DNA from: Nitzschia sp. pyKryTriq1 | Lineage: Eukaryota; Bacillariophyta; Bacillariophyceae; Bacillariales; Bacillariaceae | Assembly (NCBI GenBank): GCA_956465555.1 | Contig: OY101125.1 | Location: forward strand, 1,490,501-1,554,500 | Length of the DNA: 64,000 bases | Direction of reading: 5' to 3' | Shown here: positions 1 to 10,444 of the stretch, in pieces | How positions within the stretch are numbered: the stretch's first letter is position 1 | Layout: each line of letters opens with the position of its first letter | Translations under genes and position numbers: made by a program | Notes under the pieces: model-generated | Database searches by the model: none | What the model saw: only the letters and a program-made list of their open reading frames with translations | What the model was told of the DNA's origin: nothing

Positions 1-546
1 CGGAGTCGAATATTTGCGGGACCCTAGCAAGACATCCGGCGCTCGGTACCACAAAGTGACGACTTCGTGCGTGTAGGACCTCACTGGAATTCCAAAGGCC
101 CGCGCCAGTCCAAAATCCGCCAGCTTGAGCTGCCCCTCTCGATTGATGAGGAGATTCGGAGGCTTCAAATCGCGATGCAGCACTCGATGGTGGTGGCAGT
201 AGGCGACCCCCGTCAGGAGCTGGTACAAAAAGCTCTTCATGATGGGCAGTCCCAAACCAGAATCGCACACATCCAAGTACTTTTTCAAATCCTGATCCAA
301 AAACTCAAAGACCAGTGTGAGTTTGCGCTCCGTGTGCACCACATCGTACAGCCTCACAATGTTGGGATGTTGGAGCTCCTTGAGCAGCGAGATTTCCCGA
401 ATGGCAGTCGACGGAATCCCCTCATCTTCGGCCTCTAATCGGATCTTCTTGAGCGCTATGATCTCTCCCGTCACCCGGTCCTTCGCCTTGTAGACGACTC
501 CGTAGGTGCCCTCCCCGATCTTTTCCATCTTCTGATACCGCTCCAT
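1..546 (-). CDS. CDKA/CDK1-type cyclin-dependent kinase, N-terminal part (cut by window edge)
   Basis: The reverse strand reads 182 codons from an ATG at 546 to the window edge without a stop. Visible kinase features in order are the glycine loop [11 protein letters not shown] (about residues 11-21), the ALKKIRLE lysine motif, the exact cyclin-binding helix PSTAIRE (about 45-51), the catalytic loop HRDLKPPN, the DFGLARAFG magnesium motif and the T-loop segment up to [17 protein letters not shown] is the hallmark of the CDK1/CDKA class, which drives the G1/S and G2/M transitions with cyclins in the nucleus. Length and spacing match the family, so this is a real gene broken only by the window boundary. 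The catalytic loop reads KPPN where nearly all CDKs have KPQN; the catalytic Asp and Asn are kept. The assignment to CDKA is very likely. Confidence 0.96.
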   Translation of the reverse strand, partial: MERYQKMEKIGEGTYGVVYKAKDRVTGEIIALKKIRLEAEDEGIPSTAIREISLLKELQHPNIVRLYDVVHTERKLTLVFEFLDQDLKKYLDVCDSGLGLPIMKSFLYQLLTGVAYCHHHRVLHRDLKPPNLLINREGQLKLADFGLARAFGIPVRSYTHEVVTLWYRAPDVLLGSRKYSTP

Positions 547-2148
547 CTTATATTGTTCGAATCTTCTTGACGCTGGACGGGAATTTTTCTTTGGGGATGA
601 TGCTGTGCTGCGTCAAGTACTCGTATTTTAACTGCAGGAAGGCGGCGACACTAACTGAATGAATCACTGCTTCTAAAATGGCTTTCGGAGATAACGCGGT
701 GGATATGATCTACTCGTACTCGTACTCGTACTCTACTGCAGCAGCCCAGCGCATCAAACAGACAAGACACAAGACACGCAACGCTCATCTTCCAAACGCA
801 AAGGTCAAAGGTGATGCAAACTACAGTAGAGATGCGGGAAAAAAGGAGAGCGCAAGCAAGGACATGCTCTTCTGCGCTTGTTGACGATTTGAAGGTGGTG
901 GCGATTGATCGTGCGCTTTCGACCCCCGAGTGTTAAAGACCCATTGATAATTGTTTTATCATTATTGGATAATCCAAAGATGATCCAACGCTTGGGGGTG
1001 GAAGAATCAAATTGATGGGCGAGGGGAATGAAGATGGGTGTCTGAAATCGTGCTGGACGGAAGGCCAGACGTGACTGATTCGGATGTGTCGACAGCTCGT
1101 ATGGGCGGATTGGGTATCTTCTGTTTCGACAGCCTGACAGACGGAGGCAGAGGGAGTTTCCGGCTAATAGGCGTACGCCTGACAGGGCGCCAGCCGCTTG
1201 GGCCCGATCGCAGAATCGGCGCGAGGTTGGCGCAGAAGATTGTAGAGGCGAGAGAGTCGGTCTCACACAATGAAATCAAAATTTCTAGATTGTTGCCAGT
1301 TGCAGCACGCACCTCCGATAAGTGCAGTTCAAGGCTACGAAAAGTTGTATGTGTATGTGTTCTAACTAGTTGCAAAGTTTGGCGAAATGCCCGGTTAGTC
1401 TTCCTCGTCTCTTAGAGGAATTTCGGCTAGCACCATAGTAGTCACCAAATTCGTCGAAACGGAATCTTCCTCGCCGAATTTGTGTTCGAACTAGTCCTTG
1501 GGATCTTCCCGCGCTCGCTTTCTTCGCGAAATCTGCGCAATTCTTCACTTTGTTCCACGAATTCCCTCATGGAGGATTCCTTTTTGGCCACGTGGAACCT
1601 TGTTTGGGCTAAGTTAGTACCGAAATCTCCGTCTGACCTTCCCCTCAAGCTTGTCTTGTGTTCCACTTGTGTGCCGGTACCGGTACAGTACCGTTAGGCA
1701 CAGCTGTGGTCATCCTCGACCGCGCCGGGCGGCCGACGGATGAGGTACGGACTGAGTTCCGTTCTGCTCGTCATCCGCCTTCGAGTACGGACACCGTGAT
1801 GAGGCTCCGACTTAGTCATTTAGGGTGTTCGCCCCTCTCTACATATTGTCACTGTAGTTACTTATGGATACGGATGACAGACAAACGGTACAAGAAGTCT
1901 TGTACTTTCCAGGCTCATTCCTGGGTTGTACCGGTACTGTGAGCGGGCCGAGCGAGAGAACTGTTGTAGATCAATAAACTTAGTTTTTCGTCGCCATGTT
2001 CTGGCACGGTGCTTGGCCTGTAAATCCGTAGTAGACAGCAGTACCAGCGTAGAATGCTACGTAAATTATGTACTGAATTTTTAACGACTCAAATGATCAA
2101 CAAAAAGCTGCCTCTGGACCATCCATTTTCGCATCAATCGCCGTGAGC
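547..2148. other. Intergenic, no supported gene
   Basis: Several short overlapping open frames occur on both strands (for example 805-1266 and 1007-1415), but none shows a recognisable domain and they contradict one another. A short TCGTAC run lies near 712-732, and a GTACCGGTAC-type palindrome cluster lies near 1675-1695. I see no RNA gene. Confidence 0.5.
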
Positions 2149-2802
2149 TTACGGCATGCTGGGCCTGCGATATCGCCTCCGAACGCAGGTTGCTGGGGAA
2201 ATGTTGTTTGAAGTAGCCTTTTCTGGAGAGACTACTGCTGCAACACCAGTACTTATAGTAATTGCTTTGATGATGCGGTGCCGGAAGAGTGCCTGCCGAC
2301 CTCTGAGCTGGGGGAATCTTGGAACGGCCCGCCTGGCTTGTGGCTTTTCAGCCTTGCTGCCACGAGTCCCTAGTTTGATGAATGTTTCGCGGGGACCAAA
2401 ATGGGAGACCTCAACTTCATCTTGCAACTGATGTTCTTTTAAGAAATTGTACCATTGCTCTTTCGAGCTCTCCATCCGGTCGCCCTTGCCTCCCTTGAGC
2501 TGAATAAGCCCCACGATTTGGAGGAAGTCGTTGTAGGCTTTGATCGTCAGGCCCAAAACAGAGAAAAGATATTCTCCTTCAGATATTGTCAACCCCAACC
2601 CCACTGTAGTATCCATGGATTTCTCTGGTGACTTGGATTGCTCAATGGGCGCCTTGATGGCATACCAATGAGCGTCCGCGTCGGCAGCAACACGAAGAAA
2701 GTCCACAAACGCAGCAATAATTACAGAATTCCCACCCATTTCTGAGGGTGGGACAGGATTTGAGCCCCGTTGCGACCGGGTAGTCCTTCGAGGGGTCTCC
2801 AT
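2149..2802 (-). CDS. Hypothetical protein, doubtful
   Basis: An open frame of 217 codons with mixed amphipathic composition in its middle (about residues 25-150) and a basic C-terminus. I recognise no domain. Another reverse-strand frame (2642-3013) overlaps its 5' end and looks equally protein-like. The two could be halves of one decayed or spliced gene, but no convincing splice sites or frameshift point were found. Treat it as an open frame that may be a gene remnant. Confidence 0.25.
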   Translation of the reverse strand: METPRRTTRSQRGSNPVPPSEMGGNSVIIAAFVDFLRVAADADAHWYAIKAPIEQSKSPEKSMDTTVGLGLTISEGEYLFSVLGLTIKAYNDFLQIVGLIQLKGGKGDRMESSKEQWYNFLKEHQLQDEVEVSHFGPRETFIKLGTRGSKAEKPQARRAVPRFPQLRGRQALFRHRIIKAITISTGVAAVVSPEKATSNNISPATCVRRRYRRPSMP

Positions 2803-3013
2803 TGAAGCTGCCGTTAAAAAGATTGTAATCCTCAGCTAGTGAGAAGTGGATGATATCTCTCACACTTGTCGTTGGCATGTGAGAGTTTTGTGTTATCAAT
2901 GCAATGGATAGGCACGCAAAAGCGTTGATGGAAGGAAACTCGTGACTAGTTTTGAAGGAGTCCTTGATTCCGTGGAGAAGAAATCTTGTCCACGCGGAAC
3001 TCGTTGGATGCAC

Positions 3014-4412
3014 TCTCAGCTCGTGAATCAGTTTGTACCAGGGCTACTACGAGTTTTACATGTCCGATTCCCCAAGCACCGTGTGGGTACGAACGAACTA
3101 CATAAAGTAGTCTAACGTTCACTATTGATGGCCTTTAAATGTTCGCAAAGGGCTATTCAAGTTCGAAGATGTGCCCTTAAACTTCCATGCCTTTCGAGAG
3201 TTTTTCGCCGGTCGAACTTTCTACCAGTGGCTTATTTCTCCTTTCTGTGTTGTTGATGTTGATGTTGAACCACGATTAAGAATGAACACGAAGGAAACCA
3301 CATTTGTATCACATCGAAACTTTGGCGCCCTTTGTCCTGGAAGTACATAAGCCCAAAGAAGCTTCTCTTTTATCTGGGGAGAAGAAGTAGTGTGATACCT
3401 AGTACCTGTACACAATTGAAGTCTAATCTACATCTGTCCTCGGTAAGACTTGTACTAGCACAAGTCAAAGAAAACTTCCATGCCTTTCGAGAGTTGTTCG
3501 CCGGTCGAACTTTCTACCACTGACTTATTTCTCCTTTCTGTGTTGTTGATGTTTATGTTGAACCACGATTAAGAATGAACACGAAGGAAACCTCATTTGT
3601 ATCACATCGAAACTTTGGCGCCCTTTGTCCTGGAAGTACATAAGCCCAAAGAAGCTCACCTTCAGTCTGGGGAGAAGTGTGATAAGTTGTACCGGTACTT
3701 AATGGCAGTCTAATCTACATCTGTCCTCTGTATGACTTGTACGAGCACAAGTCAAACTTAATGGTAGTCTAATCTACATCTGTCCTCAGTAAGACTTGTA
3801 CGAGCACAAGTCAAAGAAAAACGTATGTATAATTATGACGACGATACTACCAGTACCACCAAGTGCATGCGAATATTTCTTATGCCAGGAGAATTCATGG
3901 ACAAATGATCGGCCTCGCCCGATAATTATGATGATCGGTATGTCGGACATTCACAACGATTAGCAATTATTAAAATAGAACACAAAGGAGCGAGAACTGT
4001 TGTGGATGTTTTTCGCTTGCACCAGTGGACTGTACTCTACAGGTACTACTGGCGGAGTACATAGTAAACACGGATGCTGATCGGCCCAAGACCGTCTGAA
4101 AATAATTGTTTTTTTTTCGCGTTATCCCCTGCTCTCCGATCAGCAAAATCGTCTTTTGGGTTTTCTACGTTGCGACGAAAGTCATTGCATGCTCGGTAAA
4201 CAGTGGCAAAAAAAATGTTTTTATTTTACGCGGGTGATCGGGTGGAGCGCAGATGTGCAGCATCAGGACTGTGCTTTCCTTTTTCTTCTCGTTCGAGAAA
4301 ATGCAAAAACGACCACAACCATCATAATCTGCTTGAGACGAATCTCGAGAAGGTCCTGCAACACAAACCCGAGGAATTATTGTAAAACAAAAGCATCACC
4401 ACCATCTTCATC
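3014..4412. other. Intergenic with nested tandem duplications
   Basis: No supported gene. The stretch holds the duplication described at 3181-3815, then AT-rich DNA with a poly-T run near 4108. The segment 4150-4412 is presumably promoter and 5' leader of the gene starting at 4413, but no clear core promoter element is visible. Confidence 0.5.
3181..3815. repeat. Nested tandem duplication (about 293 bp period plus short subunit)
   Basis: The block starting ACTTCCATGCCTTTCGAGAG at 3181 recurs at 3474, with about 200 bp of close similarity per copy. A shorter unit beginning AGTCTAATCTACATCTGTCC occurs at about 3419, 3707 and 3765; it contains GACTTGTAC followed by AGCACAAGTC, a near-palindrome. 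The last two short units are adjacent. The copies differ by scattered substitutions and small gaps, so the duplication is not brand new. Confidence 0.8.
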
Positions 4413-7400
4413 ATGAAGTTGTCCTTTGTCTCTTTTTTGGCTTTCGTTGCTAGTCCCGCGACCGCATCCATGGTTGCTTCGCGCAACAACGGTGATGATA
4501 ACCTCGACGACTCCTCTGGCTTGAAAATTCCGGAGTGGGATAGTGAAATCATCGATGCCTTGATGCGTCAAGTCGAGGCGTTGAATCACGAAAACGAAGC
4601 ATTGCAGCAAATGCTCTTGGAAAACAACCAAGTCGCCACCCGTGGAAGAAAGCTTAAACATAAATTCGAAAAGGACAAGGACGAGGACGAGGACGAGGAC
4701 AAGCCCAAGAGCAAGAGCAAGAAGGGCAAGTGCGATGAAGAAATTGAAGAACCACCTACGCTTCCTAGTTGCGACGTAAGTATCGTTTGCTCGGCTTCCT
4801 ATTGGCGAAGCATTGACGTTCCCAAGCTCACATGTCGCCTTTTCTCTTATTGTGATCATTCAATCGCCTATCTCTCTGCTATTTCTCTTAGTATGTAAGT
4901 ACAGGATAATCACTTGGTTGATTGGATGGGTCATGTCGAATCGAGAGATGTACGGAGCAGCAATGAAATGCTTTGACGTTCCCAAGCTCACATGTCGCCT
5001 TTCCTTTTGTTGTGTTGATTCAATCACAAATCTTTCTTGTCTTTCTCTTAGCCTGTAAGTACAGAACAATCGATGGAGTGGCCGGGTCGCGTGTTATGGA
5101 AGGATGCACGGAGCAGCCATGAAATGCTTTGACGATGCCAAGCTCACTTGTCGCCTTTCCTTTTGTGGTGATGATTCAATCGCCATTCTTTCTTCTCTTT
5201 CTCGTAGACTGTAAGTACAGGACAATCGATGGAGTGGATGAATATGGGTCGCGCCGAGTGGAGGGATGCACGGAGTAGCAATGAAATCACGGAGCAGCAA
5301 TCAAATGCGTTGACGTTCTCAAGCTAACAGGTGGCCTTCCCTTTTGTTGTGATGATTCAATCGCCAATCTTTCTCCTCTTTCTGTTAGGATGTAAGTACA
5401 GGACACTCGATGGAGTGGATGCATATCGGTCGCGTCGCATCGAGGGATGTACGGAGCAGCAATGGAATGCTTTGACGTTCCCAAGCTCACTTGTCCCCTT
5501 TCCTTTTGTTGTGATGCTTTAATTGCCAATCTCTCTGCTCTTTCTCTTAGTTTGTAAGTACAGGACATTCGATGGAGTGGAAGCGTATGGGTCGCGTCGA
5601 ATGGAGGGATGCTCGGAAGAGCAATGGAATGCTTTGACGTTCCCAAGCTCACATGTCGCCTTTCTTTTTGTGTTAATGATTCAATCGCCAATCTTTCTTC
5701 TGTTTCTTTTAGCTTGTAAGTATACGATAATTGATGTTTTGGAATAGTCGTGTCGGATGGTGGGATGCACGGAGCAGCAATGAAACGCTTTGACGATGCC
5801 AAGCTCACTTTTCGCCTATCCTTGGGTTGTGTTGATCCCATCGCCAATCTGTCTTTTCTTTCTATTAGAATGTAAGTATTGGATAATTGATGTAGTGGAA
5901 TGGTCGTGTCGAATGGAGGGATGTACGGAAGAGCAATGGAATGCTTTGACGTTCCCAAGCTCACTTGTCCCCTTTCCTTTTGTTGTCATGCTTTTATCGC
6001 CAATCTCTCTGCTCTTTCTCTTAGACTGTAAGTACAGGACATTCGATGAAATGGATGGGTCTTGTCGACTCGAGGGATGCACGGTGCAGCAATGAAATGC
6101 TTTAACATTGCCAAGCTCACATGTCGCCTTTTTTGTTGTTGTTGTTATGATTCAATCGCAAATCTCTCTCAATCACAAATCTTTCTTGTCTTTCTCTTAG
6201 CCTGTAAGTACAGAACAATCGATGGAGTGGCCGGGTCGCGTGTTATGGAAGGATGCACGGAGCAGCCATGGAATGCTTTGACGATGCCAAGCTCACTTGT
6301 CGCCTTTCCTTTTGTGGTGATGATTCAATCGCCAATCTTTCTTCTCTTTCTCGTAGACTGTAAGTACAGGACATTCGATGGAGCGGATGCATATGGGTGA
6401 CGTCTTATGGAGGGTTGCACGGAGTAGCACTAAAATCACGGAGCAGCAATGAAATACGTTGACGTTCTCAAGCTAACAGTTCGCATTTCCTTTTGTTGTG
6501 ATGATTCAATCGCAAATCTTTCTTTTTCCCTCATAGATTGTAAGTATAGCACAATCGATGGAATGGATGGGCCCCGTCGAATGAAGGGATGAACGGAGCA
6601 GCTATGAAATGGTTTGACATTCAAAAGCTCACATGTCCCCTTTCTTTCTTCTTCTTCAATTAGCCTGTAAGTGTAGGGAAATCGATGGAGCGGACTATGG
6701 GTCGCGTCGAGTGAAGAGATGCACAGAGCAGCAATGATATTGTTTGACATTCCACAGCTGACATGTCGCCTTTTCTTTTGTTGTGATGATTCAAACCCCA
6801 ATCTCTCTTCTCTTTCTCTTAGACTGTAAGTACAGGACAATCAATTGGCTGATTGGATGCGTCGTGTCGAATCGAGGGATGCACAGAGCAGCAATGAAAT
6901 GCTTTGAGATTGCCAAGCTCACATGTCGCCTTTTTTGTGTAATGATTCAATTCTTCTCTTTTTCTTAGTTTGTAAGTTCAGGACAATTAATTGGTTGATT
7001 GGATGGGTCGTGTCGCATCGAGGGATGTACGGAGCAGCAATGAAGTGCTTTGACGTTCCCACGCTCACATGTCGCCTTTCCTTTTGTTATGATGATTTAA
7101 TCGCCAATCTTTCTTCTGTTTCTTTTAGCTTGTAAGTACAGGTCAATCGATGATATGGATGGGTCGTGTCGAATCGAGGGATGCATGGAGCAGCAATGAA
7201 ATGCTTTGACATTGCCCAGCTCACATGTCGCCTTTTTGTTGTTGTTGTTATGATTCAATCGCAAATCTCTCTGCTCTTTGTCTTAGGGTGTAAGTACAGG
7301 ACAATCGATGGAGCGGATGCATATGGGTGACGTCTTATGGAAGGATGAACGAGCAGCAATGAAATGCTTTGACGTTCCCAAGCTAACATGTCGCCTTTCC

Positions 7401-8729
7401 ATTTGTTGTGATTTGCCAATCTTTTCCCCCCCTCTTAGCGTGTAAGTACAGGGCAATCGACGAAATGGATCGGTCGCGTCGAATCGATCGATGTACGGAG
7501 GAGCAAAGAAATGCTTTGACGTTCCCACGCTCACAGGTCCCGTTTCCTTTTGTTGTGTTGATTCAATCGCCAATCGTTCTTCTCGTTCTTTTAGCTTGTA
7601 AGTACTGGACAATCGATGGAGTGGTTGGGTCGCGTCGAATGGAGGGATGCGCGGAGCAGCAATGTATTTTTTGTCATTCAACTGCTCACATGTCGCTTTT
7701 CCTTTTGTTGTGATGATTCAATGGCCAATCTTTCTTCTCTTTCTCGTAGACTGTAAGTACAGGACAATCGATGGAGTGGATATTAGGTCGCGTCGAATGA
7801 AGAGATGCACGGAGCAGCAATGATATTGTTTGACATTCCACAGCTGACATGTCACCTTTCCTTTTGTTGTGATGATTCAATCGCCAATCTTTCTTCTTTT
7901 TCTGTTAGGATGTAAGTACAGGGCACTCGATGGAGTGGATGCATATCGGTCGCGTCGAATAGAGGGATGCTCGGAAGAGCAATGGAATGCTTTGACGTTC
8001 CCAAGCTCACATGTCGCCTTTTCTTTTTGTGTTAATGGTTCAATCGCCAATCTTTCTTCTGTTTCTTTTAGCTTGTAAGTATACGATAAATGATGTTTTG
8101 GAATAGTCGTGTCGGATGGTGGGATGCACGGAGCAGCAATGAAATGCTTTGACGTTCCCAAGCTCACTTGTCCCCTTTCCTTTTGTTGTCATGCTTTTAT
8201 CGCCAATCTCTCTGCTCTTTCTCTTAGGATGTAAGTACAGGACACTCGATGGAGTGGATGCATATCGGTCGCGTCGAATGGAGGGATGCTCGGAAGAGCA
8301 ATGGAATGCTTTGACGTTCCCAAGCTCACTTGTCCCCTTTCCTTTTGTTTTGATTTTTCAATCGCCAATCTTTCTTCTCTTTTTCTTAGGCTGTAAGTAC
8401 AGGACAATCGATGATATGGATGGGTCTTGTCGAATCGAGGGATGCACGGTGCAGCAATGAAATGCTTTAACATTGCCAAGCTCACATGTCGCCTTTCCTT
8501 TTTGTTGTGATGATTCAATCGCCAATCTCTCTGCTCTTTCTCTTAGTATGTAAGTACAGGACAATAGATGGAGTGGAATATCGTTGTTTGCGTTACAAAT
8601 TTCCTAACAGTTTTCCAATTCCTTATGTTCGCTTTGTTTGCTTTATAGCCAGCATGCGCCTTTTCTGTAACCTATACTTGCCCCCCCGACAAATATGGAT
8701 ATTGCGTTGGCCAAATTGTTTCTGTTTAA
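4413..8729 (+). CDS. Small secreted coiled-coil protein with 24 single-codon microexons
   Basis: Exon 1 is 4413-4775 (121 codons, ends in phase 0 at ...LPSCD). It has a signal peptide (MKLSFVSFLAFVASPATA), a heptad-like helix about residues 45-75 (IIDALMRQVEALNHENEALQ) and a charged K/D/E linker. The last exon is 8649-8729 after a TTTATAG acceptor; it reads in phase 0 from PACAFSVTYTC to CVGQIVSV and a TAA stop, giving 26 residues with three more cysteines. Between them lie 25 tandemly related introns (99-178 bp) separated by 24 exons of exactly 3 nt, each a full codon. Including all microexons gives 171 residues; skipping all gives 147. Function is unknown; a secreted or wall-associated protein with a cysteine-flanked variable loop is an inference. 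The alternative is one 3.9 kb intron made of decayed intron copies. Transcripts are needed to decide how many microexons are used. Confidence 0.75.
4776..8648 (+). repeat. Tandem intron array with 3-nt exons
   Basis: Twenty-four intron-like units follow a partial first one. Each starts GTAAGT, mostly GTAAGTACAGGACAATCGAT, and ends in a pyrimidine tract plus TTAG/GTAG. They share GGATGCACGGAGCAGCAATG and TTTGACGTTCCCAAGCTCAC in the middle. The 3-nt exons start at: 4892 TAT, 5052 CCT, 5208 ACT, 5389 GAT, 5551 TTT, 5713 CTT, 5869 AAT, 6025 ACT, 6201 CCT, 6357 ACT, 6537 ATT, 6664 CCT, 6823 ACT, 6969 TTT, 7129 CTT, 7287 GGT, 7439 CGT, 7595 CTT, 7750 ACT, 7909 GAT, 8072 CTT, 8228 GAT, 8390 GCT, 8547 TAT. 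Intron 1 (4776-4891) carries only the shared 3' half and intron 25 (8550-8648) only the shared 5' part. That is expected if the duplicated unit spanned intron 3' half, microexon and next intron 5' half. The usual period is 154-162 bp; exceptions are 127, 146, 152, 176, 180 and 181 bp. Confidence 0.93.
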
Positions 8730-9010
8730 ATTTTCTTGTTCGGCTGATTATCAACATGAGTGGGAAATACGGAATTCAAGTTTCAGGGGATCGTGTATCG
8801 AACTCCAGCAGCTTTGTTGTAAGAAAGGATAATGAAAGATATTTGGTCAAATGCTCGGGAGAGAACAAGTGAATCGAGCTGAAAATACGACACACGATTC
8901 CCATCCTCCAAGGGCGTTTCTGAAGAAGGGTTCAACTTCAATGGGATAAAGCTACTAGATTTGGGTGCTTTCGTCGTACTTCTACTAGTACTCATAGTCG
9001 TCGTCCTATC
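8730..9010. other. Short intergenic stretch
   Basis: Sequence after the stop of the microexon gene. I see no gene and no clear polyadenylation signal. Confidence 0.4.
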
Positions 9011-9690
9011 TTGATTTATCGACCACCAATGTCTCCTTCTGACTTAGCTATTGCTTTTTCTCGACTCCCCGATGCGTCGCTATATCAGATTCTTGCGACA
9101 CAGCGCTTCGACCCAAATCAACCTGTTGACTTGCGCGTCCAATCCGTCGCGTGTCAAGATAGCCATATTGGTGATCCTGACATGCGTAGTCATCTTGATG
9201 CTGGTGCCCAAGTGAGCACATGTCCCGATCGCCATTATCTGCACGGATACGTGCCCTTCGATTCCGATCGTCCCTCGCCCGTGCGTCTAATTGGTGCTAC
9301 TGGCGACTTCCGCTATCCCACAGGGTACGGATACCAGCTTCATCGCGACAAGGATGGAGTCCTTCAACCTTGTCTTTCATTCCATACGCCCTCTATACAC
9401 GACGTGTCAAGATCGCTCGCCATGTACGCTTTGATGAAGCGATGAATGATGTTGACGTTCCCTTCACCCTGTGTGGCAACGTCGCGTCAAGACTTCCGGC
9501 AAACGTCGAGCCCGGTATTGTTGCGATGGTTTCCCCCGACGTGATTTCTCTTTTCTCTAGGTTCAGTTTCTTGCTCCACGGATTGCATTTGATTCTCGCA
9601 TCCATGGACCAGGGGAAGGTATCAACGATAGGCGCCTGTGCTCCTTTTGCGTCGGCTCCTCCTGGTCGACTTCGGTCGACTCATCGTTGA
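9011..9690 (+). pseudogene. Degenerate Copia-type retrotransposon fragment (protease region)
   Basis: Two overlapping frames (9011-9445 and 9220-9690) together resemble the protease region of diatom Copia polyproteins. The segment HLDAGAQVSTCPD matches the retroviral-type D-S/A-G-A aspartic protease motif. It is followed by SPVRLIGATGDFRYPTGYGY and a Y/FHTP-like segment, a layout seen in Copia pol. There are no flanking gag, integrase or RT domains and no LTRs nearby, and the frame is broken. This is inferred from motif layout, so it is a moderate call. Confidence 0.5.
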
Positions 9691-10444
9691 TCGGGACAAC
9701 GACGCTACTCTAGTAGTACTAGCTAGAGTAGGTAGTAGCTACGATAGTAGTAGTAGTACTGTACTCTAGTAGGTAGTAGCTACTACGATAGTAGTAGATC
9801 GGGACAACGCTACTCTAGTAGTACTAGTAGGTAGTAGCTACGATAGTAGTAGATCGGCGGGACAACGCTACTAGTAGTACTAGTAGGTAGTAGGTAGTAG
9901 CTACGATAGTAGAAGTAGTAGTAGTAGTACAATGGCTTGATGCTATGGCGATACTAGTATGTGCAGGAGGTGGTAAAACTACTAGAGTTATTATATCATT
10001 CAAAGTACTACTACTATCTTACGAAATTTTCGATGACTCATAAGGAACCCGGCGGTTCAAGCTCGCGTTAAAATACGAGGCGCGGAGGATGGTTTTCTTT
10101 ATTTAAACGCATGTGACACCAATCTTCTTCTTTTTCCTTTCTTTTCCCCTCCTTTTCTTTTATAAAATCCGAGCAAACTACGTGGGGGGTGGCTAGCCGC
10201 GATTTTAGACTGGTACCAGTACTCCGGGACATGTACACGGTACAAGAGTACTATCGTAGTATCGTCTACCCGCTATATGATTTCCATCTCACCGATTGGA
10301 TCTACAAGTACAAGTATGCACTCTACTCTAGCTAGTAGTAGAGAGACGACCAAGTCTTGTTGTATTGGAGTACTACTACTACTTTTTAATATTATTCATT
10401 CAAGACAATATAATATAATAGAAGGAAGGGTGCTAATATACTCT
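9691..10444. repeat. TAG/TAC-rich minisatellite and dispersed repeat
   Basis: From about 9690 to 9925, three imperfect copies of a unit built from GGGACAACGCTACT, TAGTAGTACTAGTAGG and TAGCTACGATAGTAGTAG occur in tandem. From 10021 to about 10165 lies a copy of a dispersed repeat that recurs at 50194. The rest, up to the stop codon of the next gene at 10445, is TAC-rich without a gene. Confidence 0.7.
10021..10165. repeat. Dispersed repeat, copy 1
   Basis: It shares ACGAAATT.TCGATGACTCA, GCGTTAAAAT.TGAGGCG-like blocks and CTTCTTCTTTTTCCTTTCTT with 50194-50327 in the same orientation and order, with small gaps. There is no coding capacity. It may be a remnant of a mobile element's non-coding part. 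Confidence 0.65.

Noticed and set aside
805-1415. Three overlapping frames on both strands
   Set aside because: Mutually exclusive, no domain, composition of chance frames in GC-balanced DNA.
5287-5964. Long antisense frame (225 codons) and similar frames inside the array, on both strands
   Set aside because: They simply follow the repeat unit, recur with each copy, and conflict with the consistent splice-site and phase pattern on the plus strand.
4776-8648. CRISPR-like array of regular repeats
   Set aside because: Repeats are about 155 bp with 3-nt gaps, carry eukaryotic splice signals, and sit in frame inside a eukaryotic gene with a signal peptide.
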